From: Megamerina dolium
Lineage: Eukaryota; Arthropoda; Insecta; Diptera; Megamerinidae
Direction: 5' to 3'
DNA: 64,000 nt
NCBI GenBank assembly: GCA_963854835.1
Contig: OY978530.1
Span: forward strand, 17,865,733-17,929,732
Below, piece by piece: positions 32,193 through 43,098 of this stretch. The position numbers and the translations under genes are program-made. The notes under the pieces are model-generated. The model had not been told where the DNA came from. It saw only the letters and a program-made list of their open reading frames with translations, and searched no databases. Position 1 is the stretch's first letter, and each line of letters begins with the position of its first letter.

Positions 32193-33560
32193 ATGGCAGT
32201 TACGAAATCCCCAGAAAAACTTTCCAGCCAGAAAGTTGAGCCACAGGCTACTTCTAGCCACCCAATAACAATAAAAATAGTCTCTGAGGATCGTAGGGCA
32301 GAGTCAGCGATCACTATTCCAAAAGGCGCAGTGGAAAAAATGCCGAAATCTACATCTGAAACTAGAAAAACTCCTAGAAAAAGAACGAGTTCATTTTCGA
32401 AGCGGACAACCTGGTGCATTTCTTCACGAAATTTTCAACGATTCCGGTTGAAGACTTAACGCCTTCTCTCCTGCAAGCTAAGCAAGAGGAATTGTGCAGC
32501 TATTATGAACAAGTCAAGTCCACATTTAGAGGAGTAGGTTTAACGGATGAGGACGAGCTGCCCAGTAATTTTAAACTGGCAGCGAGAAATAAAATGAAAC
32601 TATGCCAAGAGTGTGTGCACACAATAAAAGCACAGATTTTGGATCTCTTGGAAGTTCAATCACCCTCAAAATTAGAACTTCCATCACAAGCAGAAATTCC
32701 CTCTATTTCTGCGACAGAGCAGGCAAATATTTCCGCGATTTACCTGACTGTTCCATCTTGTGGTACCGAAATATTTTCCGGTGGGTATGCCATTCTTCAT
32801 CCTTCCGAATGTTTACGGCGTTTTACATTAACCACCCTAAACTCTCTTCTGCCCAAAAACTGTATCAACTCCGACACAAAATTTCAGGAAAAGCTGAAGC
32901 CATTGTGAAACAGTACACGCTCAGGAATGAACATTTCGAATTGGTATAGAATGCGCTAAAGGCCCGTTTCGAAAACAAGCGAATTCTTGTCGATAAACAA
33001 CTAAAACTCTCTTGAACCTCACTCAAGTGATCTACGAGAATAGCGAGACAATTCAAAGACTGCAAACCACCACCAATAATTCCCTGTCCGTCTTATCCTC
33101 TCAAGGCGTCTCGACAGAGAATTGGGATCCGTTCCTGGTGCATATCTGTTGCTCAAAACTGCCCGAAGAATCCTTGGATCTTCCAACATGGCAACAAATG
33201 AACGAATTCCTGACTCTCAGGTATGAAGTCGTGGAGAGGCTCAACAGCGTCAAGCCGAATAAACCAGGATTTCTCAAAACAGACCCCATAACAAAACTCA
33301 AAACTTTTTTGCAGAAAGCAATCGGACATTCTCTTGTCCAATCTGCGAAGCTGCACATCCGCTAAAATCCTGTGAGCGGTTTAAAAAGTTAGTTGTTCGC
33401 GATAGAGTGAGGCTAGTTCGAGAACACAATCTTTGTGAGAATTGCTTGGCCTTCACTCACCATTAACGGGGCTGCAAGAGCAAACATTCCTATTTGCAAT
33501 GTCAGCGAAGGCATCACACGATGCTTCACATAGCAGCTTACAATATTCCCAGTAGGAACA
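32193..33560 (+). pseudogene. BEL element 3 gag
   Basis: Begins MAVTKSPEKLSSQKVEPQ at 32193. After a shift near 32410 it continues in 32414-32908. The DUF1759-like core is in another frame (32602-32949: HPKLSSAQKLYQLRHKISG), then a stop at about 32948 and a further frame, 33012-33365 (WDPFLVHICCSKLPEESLD). A Cys/His-rich knuckle region with multiple stops follows to about 33540. At least four disruptions. The sequence differs from BEL elements 1 and 2, so it represents a third lineage. Confidence 0.72.
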
Positions 33561-33699
33561 CCAAGATTTTTGCGCAAACCCCTACACTTTAGCCTAACAA
33601 TAAGAAAAAGAACACGCAGCAGACGATAACCCCCTCAAGAAACCGGAGATCTCAGAACCGATCACCCGAAGATGAGCAACCCTGTTCATCATGCTCCAA

Positions 33700-35600
33700 G
33701 TCTTCTTGAAAGATGCAAGCATTGTTCACCTCAAATGAAATGAAGAACACTTTTGCCCACAGCTCCTGTCTCTATAGAGATCTTGTAGAACTTTACAAGG
33801 TTCGAGGACTCATCGACCAAGGTTCTCCAAAGAACATTCATTTCTACTAAGGTACAAAATCGGTAGAGGCTTCCCTCCCAAGCAACTCACGTCGAAATTT
33901 CTGGAATGAGTGGCAAAACCATCCAAACCCTAATCAAATTTGTACCGTTTCTATAGTCGCTCCAAAGACTAATAAAAAGTTACAAATACGGGCAATTGTA
34001 CTCTCACAATTAACAAATTCCTTAAAGCATTTAGAATATCTCAGCGCGATTGGCAGCAATTCAAAATGTTAGATTTGGCTGATCCGAATTGCTTCGTGCA
34101 AGCGCAAATCGATATTGTCATAGGTAGTGATTTGATTCCTCCTCAAATCCCCCTAACTGGAATCCGCCATAATATCTGTGGAAGCCTCCTCGTGCTGAAT
34201 ACAATATTTGGCTGGATAATTAGTCGCCATATCTCACAAAAAGTGCAAACATTCGGGACACAGGTAGAGGAAGTTTCCAATGAACTTCTTAGTTGTGAAC
34301 TAAGAAAGTTTTGGGAACAGGAAGAAGTGAGTCAGCCAGCTCAAGTCTCAGAAGAAGATATAGCCTGTGAAGACTACTATCAGAGGACCACATCTCGTAG
34401 GTCGGATGGAAGATATGTGGTCAGGCTTCCATTTAAATCCAGTTTTCCCGCTCTTACGGCTCTCGGTCACTCCCGAACCATAGCCTATAATCATTATCGC
34501 AGTATGGCGAAAGGCGATCTCAAAGCCATTTACGATGAGGTTCTCGAAGAATACCTCACGGTGGATCTTAATAAACTCATAGGCTTGCATGAAATCATCT
34601 CTGATGGCAAGTATTTCTCCTTTTACCTGCCACATCATGCAGTGGTGAGGCCGAAAAGAAAACCACCAAAGTACGTGTTGTTGTTATTGCCTTAAGAAGC
34701 ACCGGCTCAGGACATTCTCTCAACAACGTATTACATAAAGGTCTCACATTACAACCAGATCTCATGGTTCTCGTCCTGAGATGTACAAAAGATGTAACGA
34801 CAAATTCTTGTCCACCATGACGACCAAGATTTCCAGCGAATTCTCTTTCGCAGGTCTCCAAATTCTTCAATTCAATATTTCCGATTGAAGATAGTCACAT
34901 TTGGTGTAATTTGCGCTCCATATATAGCCATTAGAACACTGCAACAATTGGCTAAGGATTCCAAGAAGAATTTCCCTCTCGTGGAAAATATAATCTTCAA
35001 AGAAACCTATGTGGATGACGAATTATCTGGTTCTCGTACAATTCCAGATGCAGTAGAATCTTTATCTCAAGTAATACAAGTCCTCAACTGCGCAGGATTT
35101 CCATTACGAAAGATCACTGCAAATCATCCTAAAATTTTATAAAAAATTCCCATAATCAGACGATTTTGATTCTGATTTTCTAAAATTTGAAAGTGCCAAT
35201 GCCACAAAAACCCTTGGCATACGATGGAATGCATTGACTGACACAGTCTCGTACTCAGTATCGCCCATCGAAACAACATCCGCTGCTACCACGCGTCAAA
35301 TTTTATCAGCCGTTGCGAAACTTTTTGACCCGGCAGAATGGCTCTCGCCCATCATGACTCAAGCCAAGCTGCTTCTCCAAGAGCTCTGATTAGAAGGCAC
35401 CGACTGGGATGAATGTGTGAAACCTTGATCGCTCATCAAATGGAATGTATTTCTGGAGAACATTTTGTCCATTGGTCTCATCGAAATCCGTTTCCGTCAA
35501 AGAAACTTTAGATGTCGAGTTCTCAGACATATTTTTCTGGTCCTAAATTGCAAAAATCTTACCCAATTTCGAACTCCTCACTCTTGCAAGGACGGAATTA
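33700..35600 (+). pseudogene. BEL element 3 protease, reverse transcriptase and RNase H
   Basis: The longest open piece, 34066-34695, covers the end of the protease domain (DIVIGSDLIPPQIP, FGWIISRHIS) and the linker into RT (YVVRLPFKSSF, SFYLPHHAVVRP). About 200 bases of RT are scrambled around 34700-34880. The next frame, 34885-35142, has VTFGVICAPYIAIRT and the catalytic ETYVDDELSG near 35006-35035. RNase H is only recognisable as fragments between 35160 and 35600. Many stops; inactive. Confidence 0.72.
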
Positions 35601-35610
35601 GTTTCGCAAA

Positions 35611-36788
35611 ATGCCGGATAATCTCGTTAGTACAATGACAATATTTTCCAAAAGAGCTGAAGGCTCTCCTCAGCTTATCCACAGTCAGCAACAAAAGTTC
35701 TTTGCTGAATTTAAATCCTTAAATCTCATGAGAGTAAATGGTCGATGGGCTCATTCTGGTCTTAGTTATAATGAGCCGCACCCCATAATTCTTTCTGAAA
35801 ATTCCCGATTTCGCGTTCTGTCTATAGAGTTTCTCCATACTCTGCTCCTACACCCAGAACAAAGGCTCATGTTCCGAATGGCTCAAGAATTCTATATTCC
35901 TCGTCTTAGGCCCCATATAAGGAAATTCATATTTCTATGCAAAGTTTGTACCATCCACAAACAAATGGTCCGATCACAGATTATGACAGATCTGCCGCCT
36001 GAACGGTGTACCTTATCGGTACCTTTCGCTACCACAGGTGTTGATTTTGCAGGCCCATTGCAAATTAAAGCATCTACGCTTCGAACTGCCGGTTTTCTCA
36101 AAATGTATGGGGCTGTATTTGTATGCTTTTCCACAAAGGCCATTCATTTGGAATTGTGCTCTCATCTCTCTACAAAAACATTCCGCGCCGCATTCGCCAG
36201 ATTCGTTGGCAGAAGAAGCCTTCCCCGCAAAAACATGTCGGCTAATGGTACAACTTTCATTGGAGCTCAAAGAGCAATGAGTAAAGAATTCCTCAAAAAC
36301 TCTAAGGAGATGTCCAAAGACATTCTGGACCAATACTGTCCCCAAGGTATTGACTGGGTTTTTATTCCTCGAGTGCACCCTACATGGGGGTCTATGGAAG
36401 TTGGCAGTCAAAAGCTTTAAGGCTCATCTCAAAAAGACTGCCGGCAATCACAAATTCCGCTTCGAAGAGTTTTCAACTTTGCCCTGTAGAATCGAAGTCG
36501 TGCTCAACTCTGCACCATTGTCTCGCTCTCTCAAGACTCCAACGAACTGATAGCGATAACTCCAGATCACTTTCTGCGATGAGCTCCACTAACGGAACCC
36601 AATTCGGAAGATCCCTAATAAACCGATGGGAAAAACTCAAGGCGCTTCACCATCAGTTTAGCCGCAGATGGAAAACTGAGTACCTACAAGATCTGCACAA
36701 ACGCTACAAATGGCAACACCCTCAAAAGGAGCTGGAAGTAGGTCAACTGTTGGTCATCAAGGATGAGCTGCTTCCCCCCAACGAATAG
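35611..36788 (+). pseudogene. BEL element 3 integrase, second catalytic Asp replaced
   Basis: 35611-36420 is a 269-codon open frame with the N-terminal region (SYNEPHPIILSEN), a zinc-binding segment (FLCKVCTIHKQ) and the first catalytic Asp (TTGVDFAGPL near 36036). The second motif reads MSANGTTFIGA near 36235, with Ala where BEL integrases have Asp. A shift at about 36390 moves the Glu region (GSMEVGSQK) and C-terminus into 36350-36550 and 36384-36788, ending with LVIKDELLPPNE and a stop. Catalytically dead on two grounds. Confidence 0.75.
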
Positions 36789-37319
36789 AGTCTCGAGGAT
36801 CTGACGACCACATCCGTGTCGCAGGTATTCGGACCAAATCGGCCGTTCTCAAGCGGCCCATAGTAAAATTATGTATTTTGCACCTCGCGTAAAATCTTAT
36901 ATCCAAAAAGAATCTTTTCTTTTTCCAGCCATTAGACTTCGGCTCAAGCCCTTAAGCTAATTCAGTTCTCCAATTCTTTCTTTCCAGTTCCGCCCATAGT
37001 GATCATCATCGGTACCAACTGTGTCATCATCTCCACGCTCTGCAGTACTGCCGCGGGTTCTTGGCGATGAATCCAAGCCAGAAATTATTTTAAAATGAAA
37101 TTAAGTCAATTGAACACATACTGTTTTTTATTCGAATTTAATCTTAAGACTAAAACTTGCGTGTTGCAAGTGTTATGTATATTTTACGTTGCTTATTCCA
37201 ATCCAGCAATTTGATACATCGTTCGATTTATTTATTTAAGTATTTTTGAACAACTATACTGACGTCGTCGTCAGCAGTATAATTGTTCGATACAGGGTGA
37301 AGGAACATAAATCGCCTGC
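36789..37319. other. 3' non-coding region of BEL element 3, nothing else recognised
   Basis: Continues a few codons of BEL C-terminus (HIRVAGIRTKS-like in another frame) to about 36870, then non-coding AT-rich sequence. No purine tract followed by an LTR start is seen here. Confidence 0.45.
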
Positions 37320-37740
37320 ATCGATATTGCAGCAACTGCTTGGCTCGGTCGCATGGGACTGGATCGTGTGATTCGCCAAACTGTTGGCGTGGGCCGCCAA
37401 ATCACCGCACTACCCAACAGTGACGACGACGTAATCGTGTGCCACGTGGACGACCTGACGGAGGACGCACAAGGCATCGTCCTGGACCCCGGCATCGGCG
37501 CAGATCTGAGGATCTCCGCCACGGACTACAACGAAACCCTCCACGCTCTCGCCGCGTCGAGCCACAACATGTCGCTTCCTCTCCCAGAAGCTCCCAGCCT
37601 GAACGACGGCAGACTCCCAATGTTCGTCGGAGGACAGCTCGAGCGATCGGGGACGCAATCGGCTCACTGTCTCGTCTATGAGATACGCTCAATTAATGCA
37701 CGAGTGCATGCGGACTGCGCATCTCGTAAGCCATATGGTA
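37320..37740 (+). pseudogene. GC-rich ORF of unknown, possibly viral, origin
   Basis: An island of clearly higher GC than everything around it. The main frame is 37353-37766, but sensible sequence already starts after a TAA near 37310 (IACIDIAATAWLGRM). The product has few low-complexity tracts and reads like a globular domain (DDDVIVCHVDDLTEDAQG, ADLRISATDYNETLHAL, SHNMSLPLPEAPSLNDG). After about 37640 the better continuation is in another frame, suggesting a frameshift. It lacks retrotransposon motifs. One possibility is an endogenised RNA-virus coat protein (toti-like); a host exon or another transferred gene are alternatives. No homology could be tested. Confidence 0.4.
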
Positions 37741-38195
37741 AGTCCCTGAAAGAAGAAAATAAATAAAAGAAACAGATAATATAATGAATTAATAATACTT
37801 ACTTTCATATGAATTAAAATTATACTTACCAATTATACTTACCTTACCTTATTACTTACATAGATTTCATACTTACCATATGGCAACCCAACTCTCCACA
37901 TAAATCCACCTTTTATATTTTTGGGTTTTCGTGACTCGTGCTGCGATCGACCGATGTGTTTATTATTTACATTCGGTCCTTAACAACTTTGCATCGAGAT
38001 CGTGCTATCCCGCGCTCTTTTTCTTCAATATAAATTCGAACATTTTTATATATATATTTTTTTCAATTCGCATATCACAATACGTACATTGTAAAAATTT
38101 TAAGTATAAATTAGTGCATGAAACGTAAACTACCGTGTAAATCGAAAAATAAAAATACGTATATTCAAATACTACTTCTACGTGTGTTTAATTAG
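37735..38195 (+). repeat. Right LTR-like repeat, uninterrupted
   Basis: A 461-bp counterpart of the split left repeat, with the RTE target site still empty at 37832-37842. It contains AATAAA-like words (aataaataaaag near 37758; aataaaaatacg near 38148), consistent with an LTR polyadenylation region. The next ~130 bases, to 38325, hold nothing recognised. Confidence 0.8.
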
Positions 38196-38325
38196 GCAAT
38201 AATACCTGCTTTCTCAGCTGGAAAAAATAATCATAGACGCACCAGATTCAATGTGAATATTGAGGATAACGTAATTATTGTGGGTGACAAAACATTAAAT
38301 TTAATGGACTAATGTGTCTGGTTCT

Positions 38326-39352
38326 GTGGTCTGGTGGGGTTTTCTCAACGTAACGTGTCTAACTGCCTCAACCGGGTGGGGCTAGCTCAATCCTTGTTGA
38401 ACTCATCTCAAGTAAAATCACTGGATGTCATATAGTTTGTTCTGCGCGCTATGTGATGGCACCTTGATTCTGTAATGAGGGTGCCATCATTTAGTTAGCT
38501 CTGCTTGATATGTGATGTCACCTTAATTTTTTAATGGGGATCCTCCACGTGGCTACCACCAGGCAACGCCTTCCTGGCACCCGCTGCAAGATGGCTAAAG
38601 TGAGTGGCGAAAACCTCCTCGGTTAGATGTTGCGCGTTGGGCTTGGGACCCACCACATAAAAACTCTCACCCAATGAAAAATCAAACCGTGCCTCGGATA
38701 AGGACTGCCCTTTTTGTTGACGACCCCCGCAAACAAAATAAAGAACATGATTTACCATTATGCACCTGGAATATCCGGTCCCTCTATAGGGAAGGTGCCT
38801 CTATCCTCTGTCCTCGAAAAACACAAGGCTGATATTACCGCACTTCAGGAAATCCGATGGAGGGTTGCTTTAAAACAACATCTTGTGATATATATTACAG
38901 TTGCCATCCGTAGAGGCACAAACTCGGATGTGGATTTATTGTCACTAAGAAACTGCGACATCTTGTCTCGTAAATAGTTCACACCTGTAAATGAGTGGTT
39001 GTCCACAATCCCCATTAAGGCAAAATTTTCAAACATCAGACTTATATGTGCCCACGCTCCGATGGATGAGAAGGAAGATGCTACTAAAGGGAGCTTCTCT
39101 CAGCGCCTCGAAGAAGTTTATGACCGCTGCCTCTGCCACGATATAAAAATTGTGTTTGGCGACTTCAATGCCAGGGTGGGCAAGAAAGGTATCTTTGGTC
39201 CTGTCGGATCTGTCGGAAAATTCAGCCTACACCAGAACACCTCCGATAGCGGAATAGGGTTGATCGATTTCGCCGCAGCACGAAGCATCGTAATTAGTAG
39301 TATGAGATTTCGGCATCTCGAAATTCAAAAACCGACGTGGCTGCTTAAATGA
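38326..39352 (+). mobile_element. RTE-like LINE copy D, 5' fragment
   Basis: Starts at the same 5' end as copy C (gtggtctggtgg) and keeps the full ~330-bp 5' UTR. It stops within the endonuclease, where gypsy RT sequence begins at 39353. It is more diverged from A, B and C than they are from each other, so it is an older or separate subfamily copy. Confidence 0.87.
38674..39352 (+). pseudogene. RTE-like endonuclease fragment, copy D
   Basis: The ORF start region at about 38674 (atgaaaaatcaaacc) aligns with the start of copy A. The N-terminal WN-type motif lies near 38760 (LCTWNIRSLY with small changes). FGDFNARVG is at about 39157 and DSGIGLIDFAAARS near 39245. Frames switch near 38810, 38875 and 38975 (a TAG at 38976). 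The frame ends at TGA 39350 by fusion with the following gypsy sequence. RT is absent. Confidence 0.8.
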
Positions 39353-40148
39353 CTCCACCATTAAACAAGTTTTTTCTATTCCCCGCATCGATGAAATATA
39401 TGACCAGTTAGGTTATTGATATTGCACTACACTTGATTTGGCAAGTGGGTATCATCAAGTATTATTGAAAGAACTAGAACAGGTGTTGGACACTATGAAT
39501 TTAATAGAATGCCTTTCGGCTTAACAGGAGCTCCTGCCACCTTCCAAGGACTAATAAACCATGTACTAACAGGACTTCAATGTGAATCGCGTTTACGAAG
39601 AGTATTTGGACTTTTATGTAAACATAACTAAAAGCTAAATACAGAAAAGTGTCAGTTTCTACGAACAGAGATAATTTACCTAGACCATAAATGTGCTGAG
39701 GAAGTAGCGTTACCAGACCCTGGTAAAGTGGAATGTGTTAAATATATTCCTGTGAAAGATGTGCAGGCATTTTTATGTTTAGTCAATTATTACCGAAAAT
39801 TTGTTGAGAATTTGGCTGGTATGGCACTGCCAATCAACAAACTATTCAGAAAAGAACCAAAATTTGAATGGACAGAAAAATGTCAGAAAGCTTTTGAAGA
39901 TTTAAAGCAAGCAATTTGCTCTCCGCCCATTTTAGTCTACGCAGATTTTTCTGAACCTCTTGTGTTAACACCAGATGCCAGCAACGAGGCTGTACGTGCA
40001 ATTCTATCGCAAGGTGATATTGTAAAAGATAGACCAATAACCTTTGCAAGCAGGGTGCTCAGTGATACTGAGAAAAGGTATTCCACCATCGAAAAGGAAT
40101 TCCTGGCCATCGTGTGGGCTGTTAAGAATTATCGAGCTTATCTACTCG
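39353..40148 (+). pseudogene. gypsy reverse transcriptase end and RNase H start
   Basis: RT motifs in order: [24 protein letters not shown], a degenerate [10 protein letters not shown] segment, then a deletion that removes the YLDD catalytic box near 39580. The frame 39728-40195 is open and well preserved: VNYYRKFVENLAG, PDASNEAVRAILSQG and STIEKEFLAIVWAVKNYRAY, the thumb and RNase H start. It is cut by the jockey insertion at 40148. Confidence 0.83.
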
Positions 40149-42150
40149 AAGAAAATAAGTGCCAGTTTCTAAGTACAAGTGAGCTACTGGCCTAGTAATG
40201 TTAAAAAAATTTCTGACCTACTTGACTTTTTTGTTACTAAGTCTATAAATCACCAATTGCTGTCAATAAAATCATGCTTTCTTCTGACCATTCTCCAATT
40301 GTATTAACAATACAAAATGCGGCACAAACAAATATCGGCAGAAAAATATACAACCAAACTACAGACTGGGAGACTTTTATGGAACTGCTCAATGAAAGAC
40401 TGATGAAAAAATTCGTCTAAAAACACCTGAAGATATAGATACGGTCATTGCTTTCTTTAACGACAAGGTTATGAAATCAGTCACCGAATCAACTACAACA
40501 ATTCCATCAAGCATTAAAAAATTCCTTATTCCTGACTTTAATTAAAAGAAAATAAGACAAAAAAAACTTAGGGAAAAAAGCACACGAATAATAAAATAAC
40601 TCTACCATAAATTCAACAAAAAATTAGAGCCTTAAAAAATAACAAATCTCCAGGCTACGACCTCATAACAGGAGTAATAATTAAAAATATGCCTGACAAT
40701 GCAATAATATACCTGCGAAATATCTTCAATTCTGCTATTAATATAAAATATTTTACAAAAATATTGAAAGTAGCTGAAATAACCGCAATTCAGAAGCCAA
40801 ATAAAGATGCTACTATAACGACATCATATCTTTTGCCGTCCATTTCAAAAGTTTTTGAAAACTGGTTATTTGACCGTATAGAACCTATACTTAAGCAAAA
40901 AAAGTTAATCCCCGATCATCAATTTGGATTTCGACAAAAATATTCAACTATACAACAAATTCACAAAGTAATTCATAAAATAAACCACGATATAGATCAG
41001 AAAAAAGTATGAGTTCTCGTTTGCCTTGACGTGGCGAAAGCCTTTGACAAAGTATGGTACAATGGACTACTCCATAAACTCAAATCGTGGTTACCATACG
41101 ATTATTTTTTAATGCTAAAAAGTTATATTGAACACAGGAAGTTTTATGTTAAATATAATGACGCATGCTCTGGTATTCAATCAATGCAGGCGGGTGAGTG
41201 CCTCAAGGCAGTGTCTTGGGACCTATGCTATACTTGTTATATACGGCGGATATACCTACACAAACATCAAAAAGCAATATGATTACTACATTCGCCGACG
41301 ACACTGTCCTTCTGGTATCAGACACTTACAAAGCGAAATGAACAAAACTTTCGAATGGTTTAAAAAATCGGGAATAGAAATAAATCCTGACAAAACTGTC
41401 CAGTTTTAGCTATACAAACAGAAAAGTGACCACTGACAGTATTAAGTTAGCAAATATTAACGCACTACAAGACACAAAAGCTAAAAGTCATATGGAAAGA
41501 TCACATTACTAAAAAACGAAATGAACTAAAAAACCGATTTACGCAACTATACTGGCTACTTGGACGACAATCTAATCTATCGCTTCAAAACAAAATACTT
41601 GTCTATAAGACAATAATCGCGCCGATTTGGACGTATTGTATAGAAGTATGGGGAACTGCATCCAAATTCAGCCTGGACATTCTACAAAGAGTACAATCAA
41701 AAATTCTCAGGACTATTACAAATGCTCCATGTATGTGCCAAACGCTGACATTCATCGCGACTTGTCTATAAACACTATTGATGAAGTGATACGAAACGCA
41801 AATTTAAAGCACACAAATCGACTACTACCTCATAAAAATGAAATGCTCAGACATTTGCCAACACAAGGAACACAACAACGCCTCAAACGAAAGTTGCCAT
41901 CACATTTATCCAAAAATTGAATTTTATACTACTTGTTACTAAATAATCTGTATTGTAATCTAAGTCACAATTAATCCGTGTTATTATTAATATATGTTTA
42001 TTGTAGAAATATATATGTATGTATCTAATAAGAAACTGAACGGCAATGGCACTAAGTATAATTTAAAATTCCTATCTAAAATATTGTAAAAATTACTGGT
42101 TGTCATATATAGTTGTAATAAGTATTGGAAGTTAAACAAAAATTTGTTTA
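40149..42150 (+). mobile_element. jockey-type LINE, 5'-truncated, inserted in gypsy
   Basis: Flanked by a 9-bp target-site duplication, atctactcg, at 40140-40148 and 42151-42159. Carries the reverse transcriptase region and a jockey-like C-terminus but no endonuclease, so it is 5'-truncated. The 3' end is AT-rich (taaacaaaaatttgttta) without a long poly(A). Confidence 0.87.
40200..41920 (+). pseudogene. jockey-type reverse transcriptase
   Basis: A degenerate linker (40200-40620) precedes RT. 40689-41012 contains AEITAIQKPNKDA and HQFGFRQKYSTIQQIHKV. A TGA at about 41010 is followed by VCLDVAKAFDKVWYNGLLHKL (41018-41080). The catalytic box reads TFADDTVLLVSD near 41290, in a different frame from its neighbours. 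The C-terminal domain is at 41627-41920 (PNADIHRDLSINTIDEVI). Frameshifts near 41190, 41290, 41410 and 41620. The FADD box and domain spacing fit the jockey clade. Confidence 0.82.
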
Positions 42151-42159
42151 ATCTACTCG

Positions 42160-42425
42160 GTAGATCGTTCAAGATCTTCACCGACCACCAGCCACTACGA
42201 GGAATTGCTATCTTAAAGGACCAGCACGTTTCAGGCATAAATTATGCGAATTTTATTTTGAGATAATTTATAAACCAGGTAAAAGAAATGCGGCCGCACT
42301 TAGCAGAGTACCACATCCAGAATCTGAAGTAGCTATAGATAGGACTCGTTCTATGGAAAGAAAAAAGGTTGATGTCAAAATTACAAAAGAACCTGAAGGA
42401 AATCCCGACGATGAGCAGGACCCGG
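42160..42425 (+). pseudogene. gypsy RNase H end and connection domain
   Basis: Resumes with FKIFTDHQPLRGIA immediately after the jockey duplication. This matches the minus-strand gypsy at about 57680 (VYTDHQPLRGIANLKD). It continues with an acidic linker (PEGNPDDEQ) up to the TTAA at 42426. Several frame changes. Confidence 0.78.
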
Positions 42426-42429
42426 TTAA

Positions 42430-43094
42430 GGGGGAAGACCACCTTGAGCTGTCGGAAAATAAAGTATTTTCGGAATTTTTTCCGCATTAAAACAACTTGC
42501 AATGATAAAATGTTTTATATGATTTTATTAGTTATCTTTTTTACAATAAATGTCAATTTTTTTTGCTTGGATCTCGGGCTGTACACGCTGCACCAGGTCG
42601 TGTAGCCCCCTTCCAGCCTGGTTTTCCCCATCGGTGGGACATCTGGACCCTTGGAAAGTGAATCTGGAACAAAAGTTAGATAGGCAGGTTATTCTATGGT
42701 GGCTATTTATAAGAAATTGTTAATTTTTTATCTGTAAAATTTGCCTCAAAATCGTGCTTTAAAAATCCAAATTATAAAATATCAAAAATCCCATCCAGTA
42801 TTTCGATGCAGAATTAAATTCTCGATAATTTTGCAAGGTTTCATCAAAATCGGTTGAAAACTGCAAGCGTGATATGTCCCACCAGTTTGCAAAATGTCGT
42901 TTCGAGATAAACGCGTTTGAAGTTTTAGAAACTCGGTCAGTACCCCGGGAAATTTTTTAAAAAATCGTCTCGTTACCTCGTTTAAATGTTTCTGGCGGAC
43001 TATAGATGCATACTACATTAAAATACACACATCATAGAACATTTCAAGAAAAAAAAAATTCGATTTTTTCAAACCGTCAAAGTGGTCTTCCCCT
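42430..43094. mobile_element. TTAA-flanked MITE, 665 bp
   Basis: TTAA occurs at both edges (42426-42429 and 43095-43098). The ends are inverted repeats: left 'gggggaagaccaccttga', right complement 'aggggaagaccactttga'. There is no coding capacity. The TTAA duplication is the signature of piggyBac-superfamily movement. The ends differ from those of the piggyBac at 49903, so it belongs to another family. Confidence 0.85.
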
Positions 43095-43098
43095 TTAA

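Larger units (their letters stand above)
26544..38195 (+). mobile_element. Probable BEL/Pao element 3 with flanking LTR-like repeats and nested insertions
   Basis: Two ~461-bp repeats in the same orientation (26544-26651 plus 29653-30004; and 37735-38195) bracket BEL/Pao gag-pol remnants (32193-36790), as expected of LTRs. The bases just after the left repeat (gtccttagagccgacc, 30008-30023) sit where a primer-binding region belongs. A possible 5-bp duplication GCAAT lies outside both ends (26539-26543 and 38196-38200). RTE copy C, a mariner and a GC-rich ORF have been inserted inside. The link between repeats and coding part is inference, because the repeats lack clean TG...CA ends. Confidence 0.5.
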
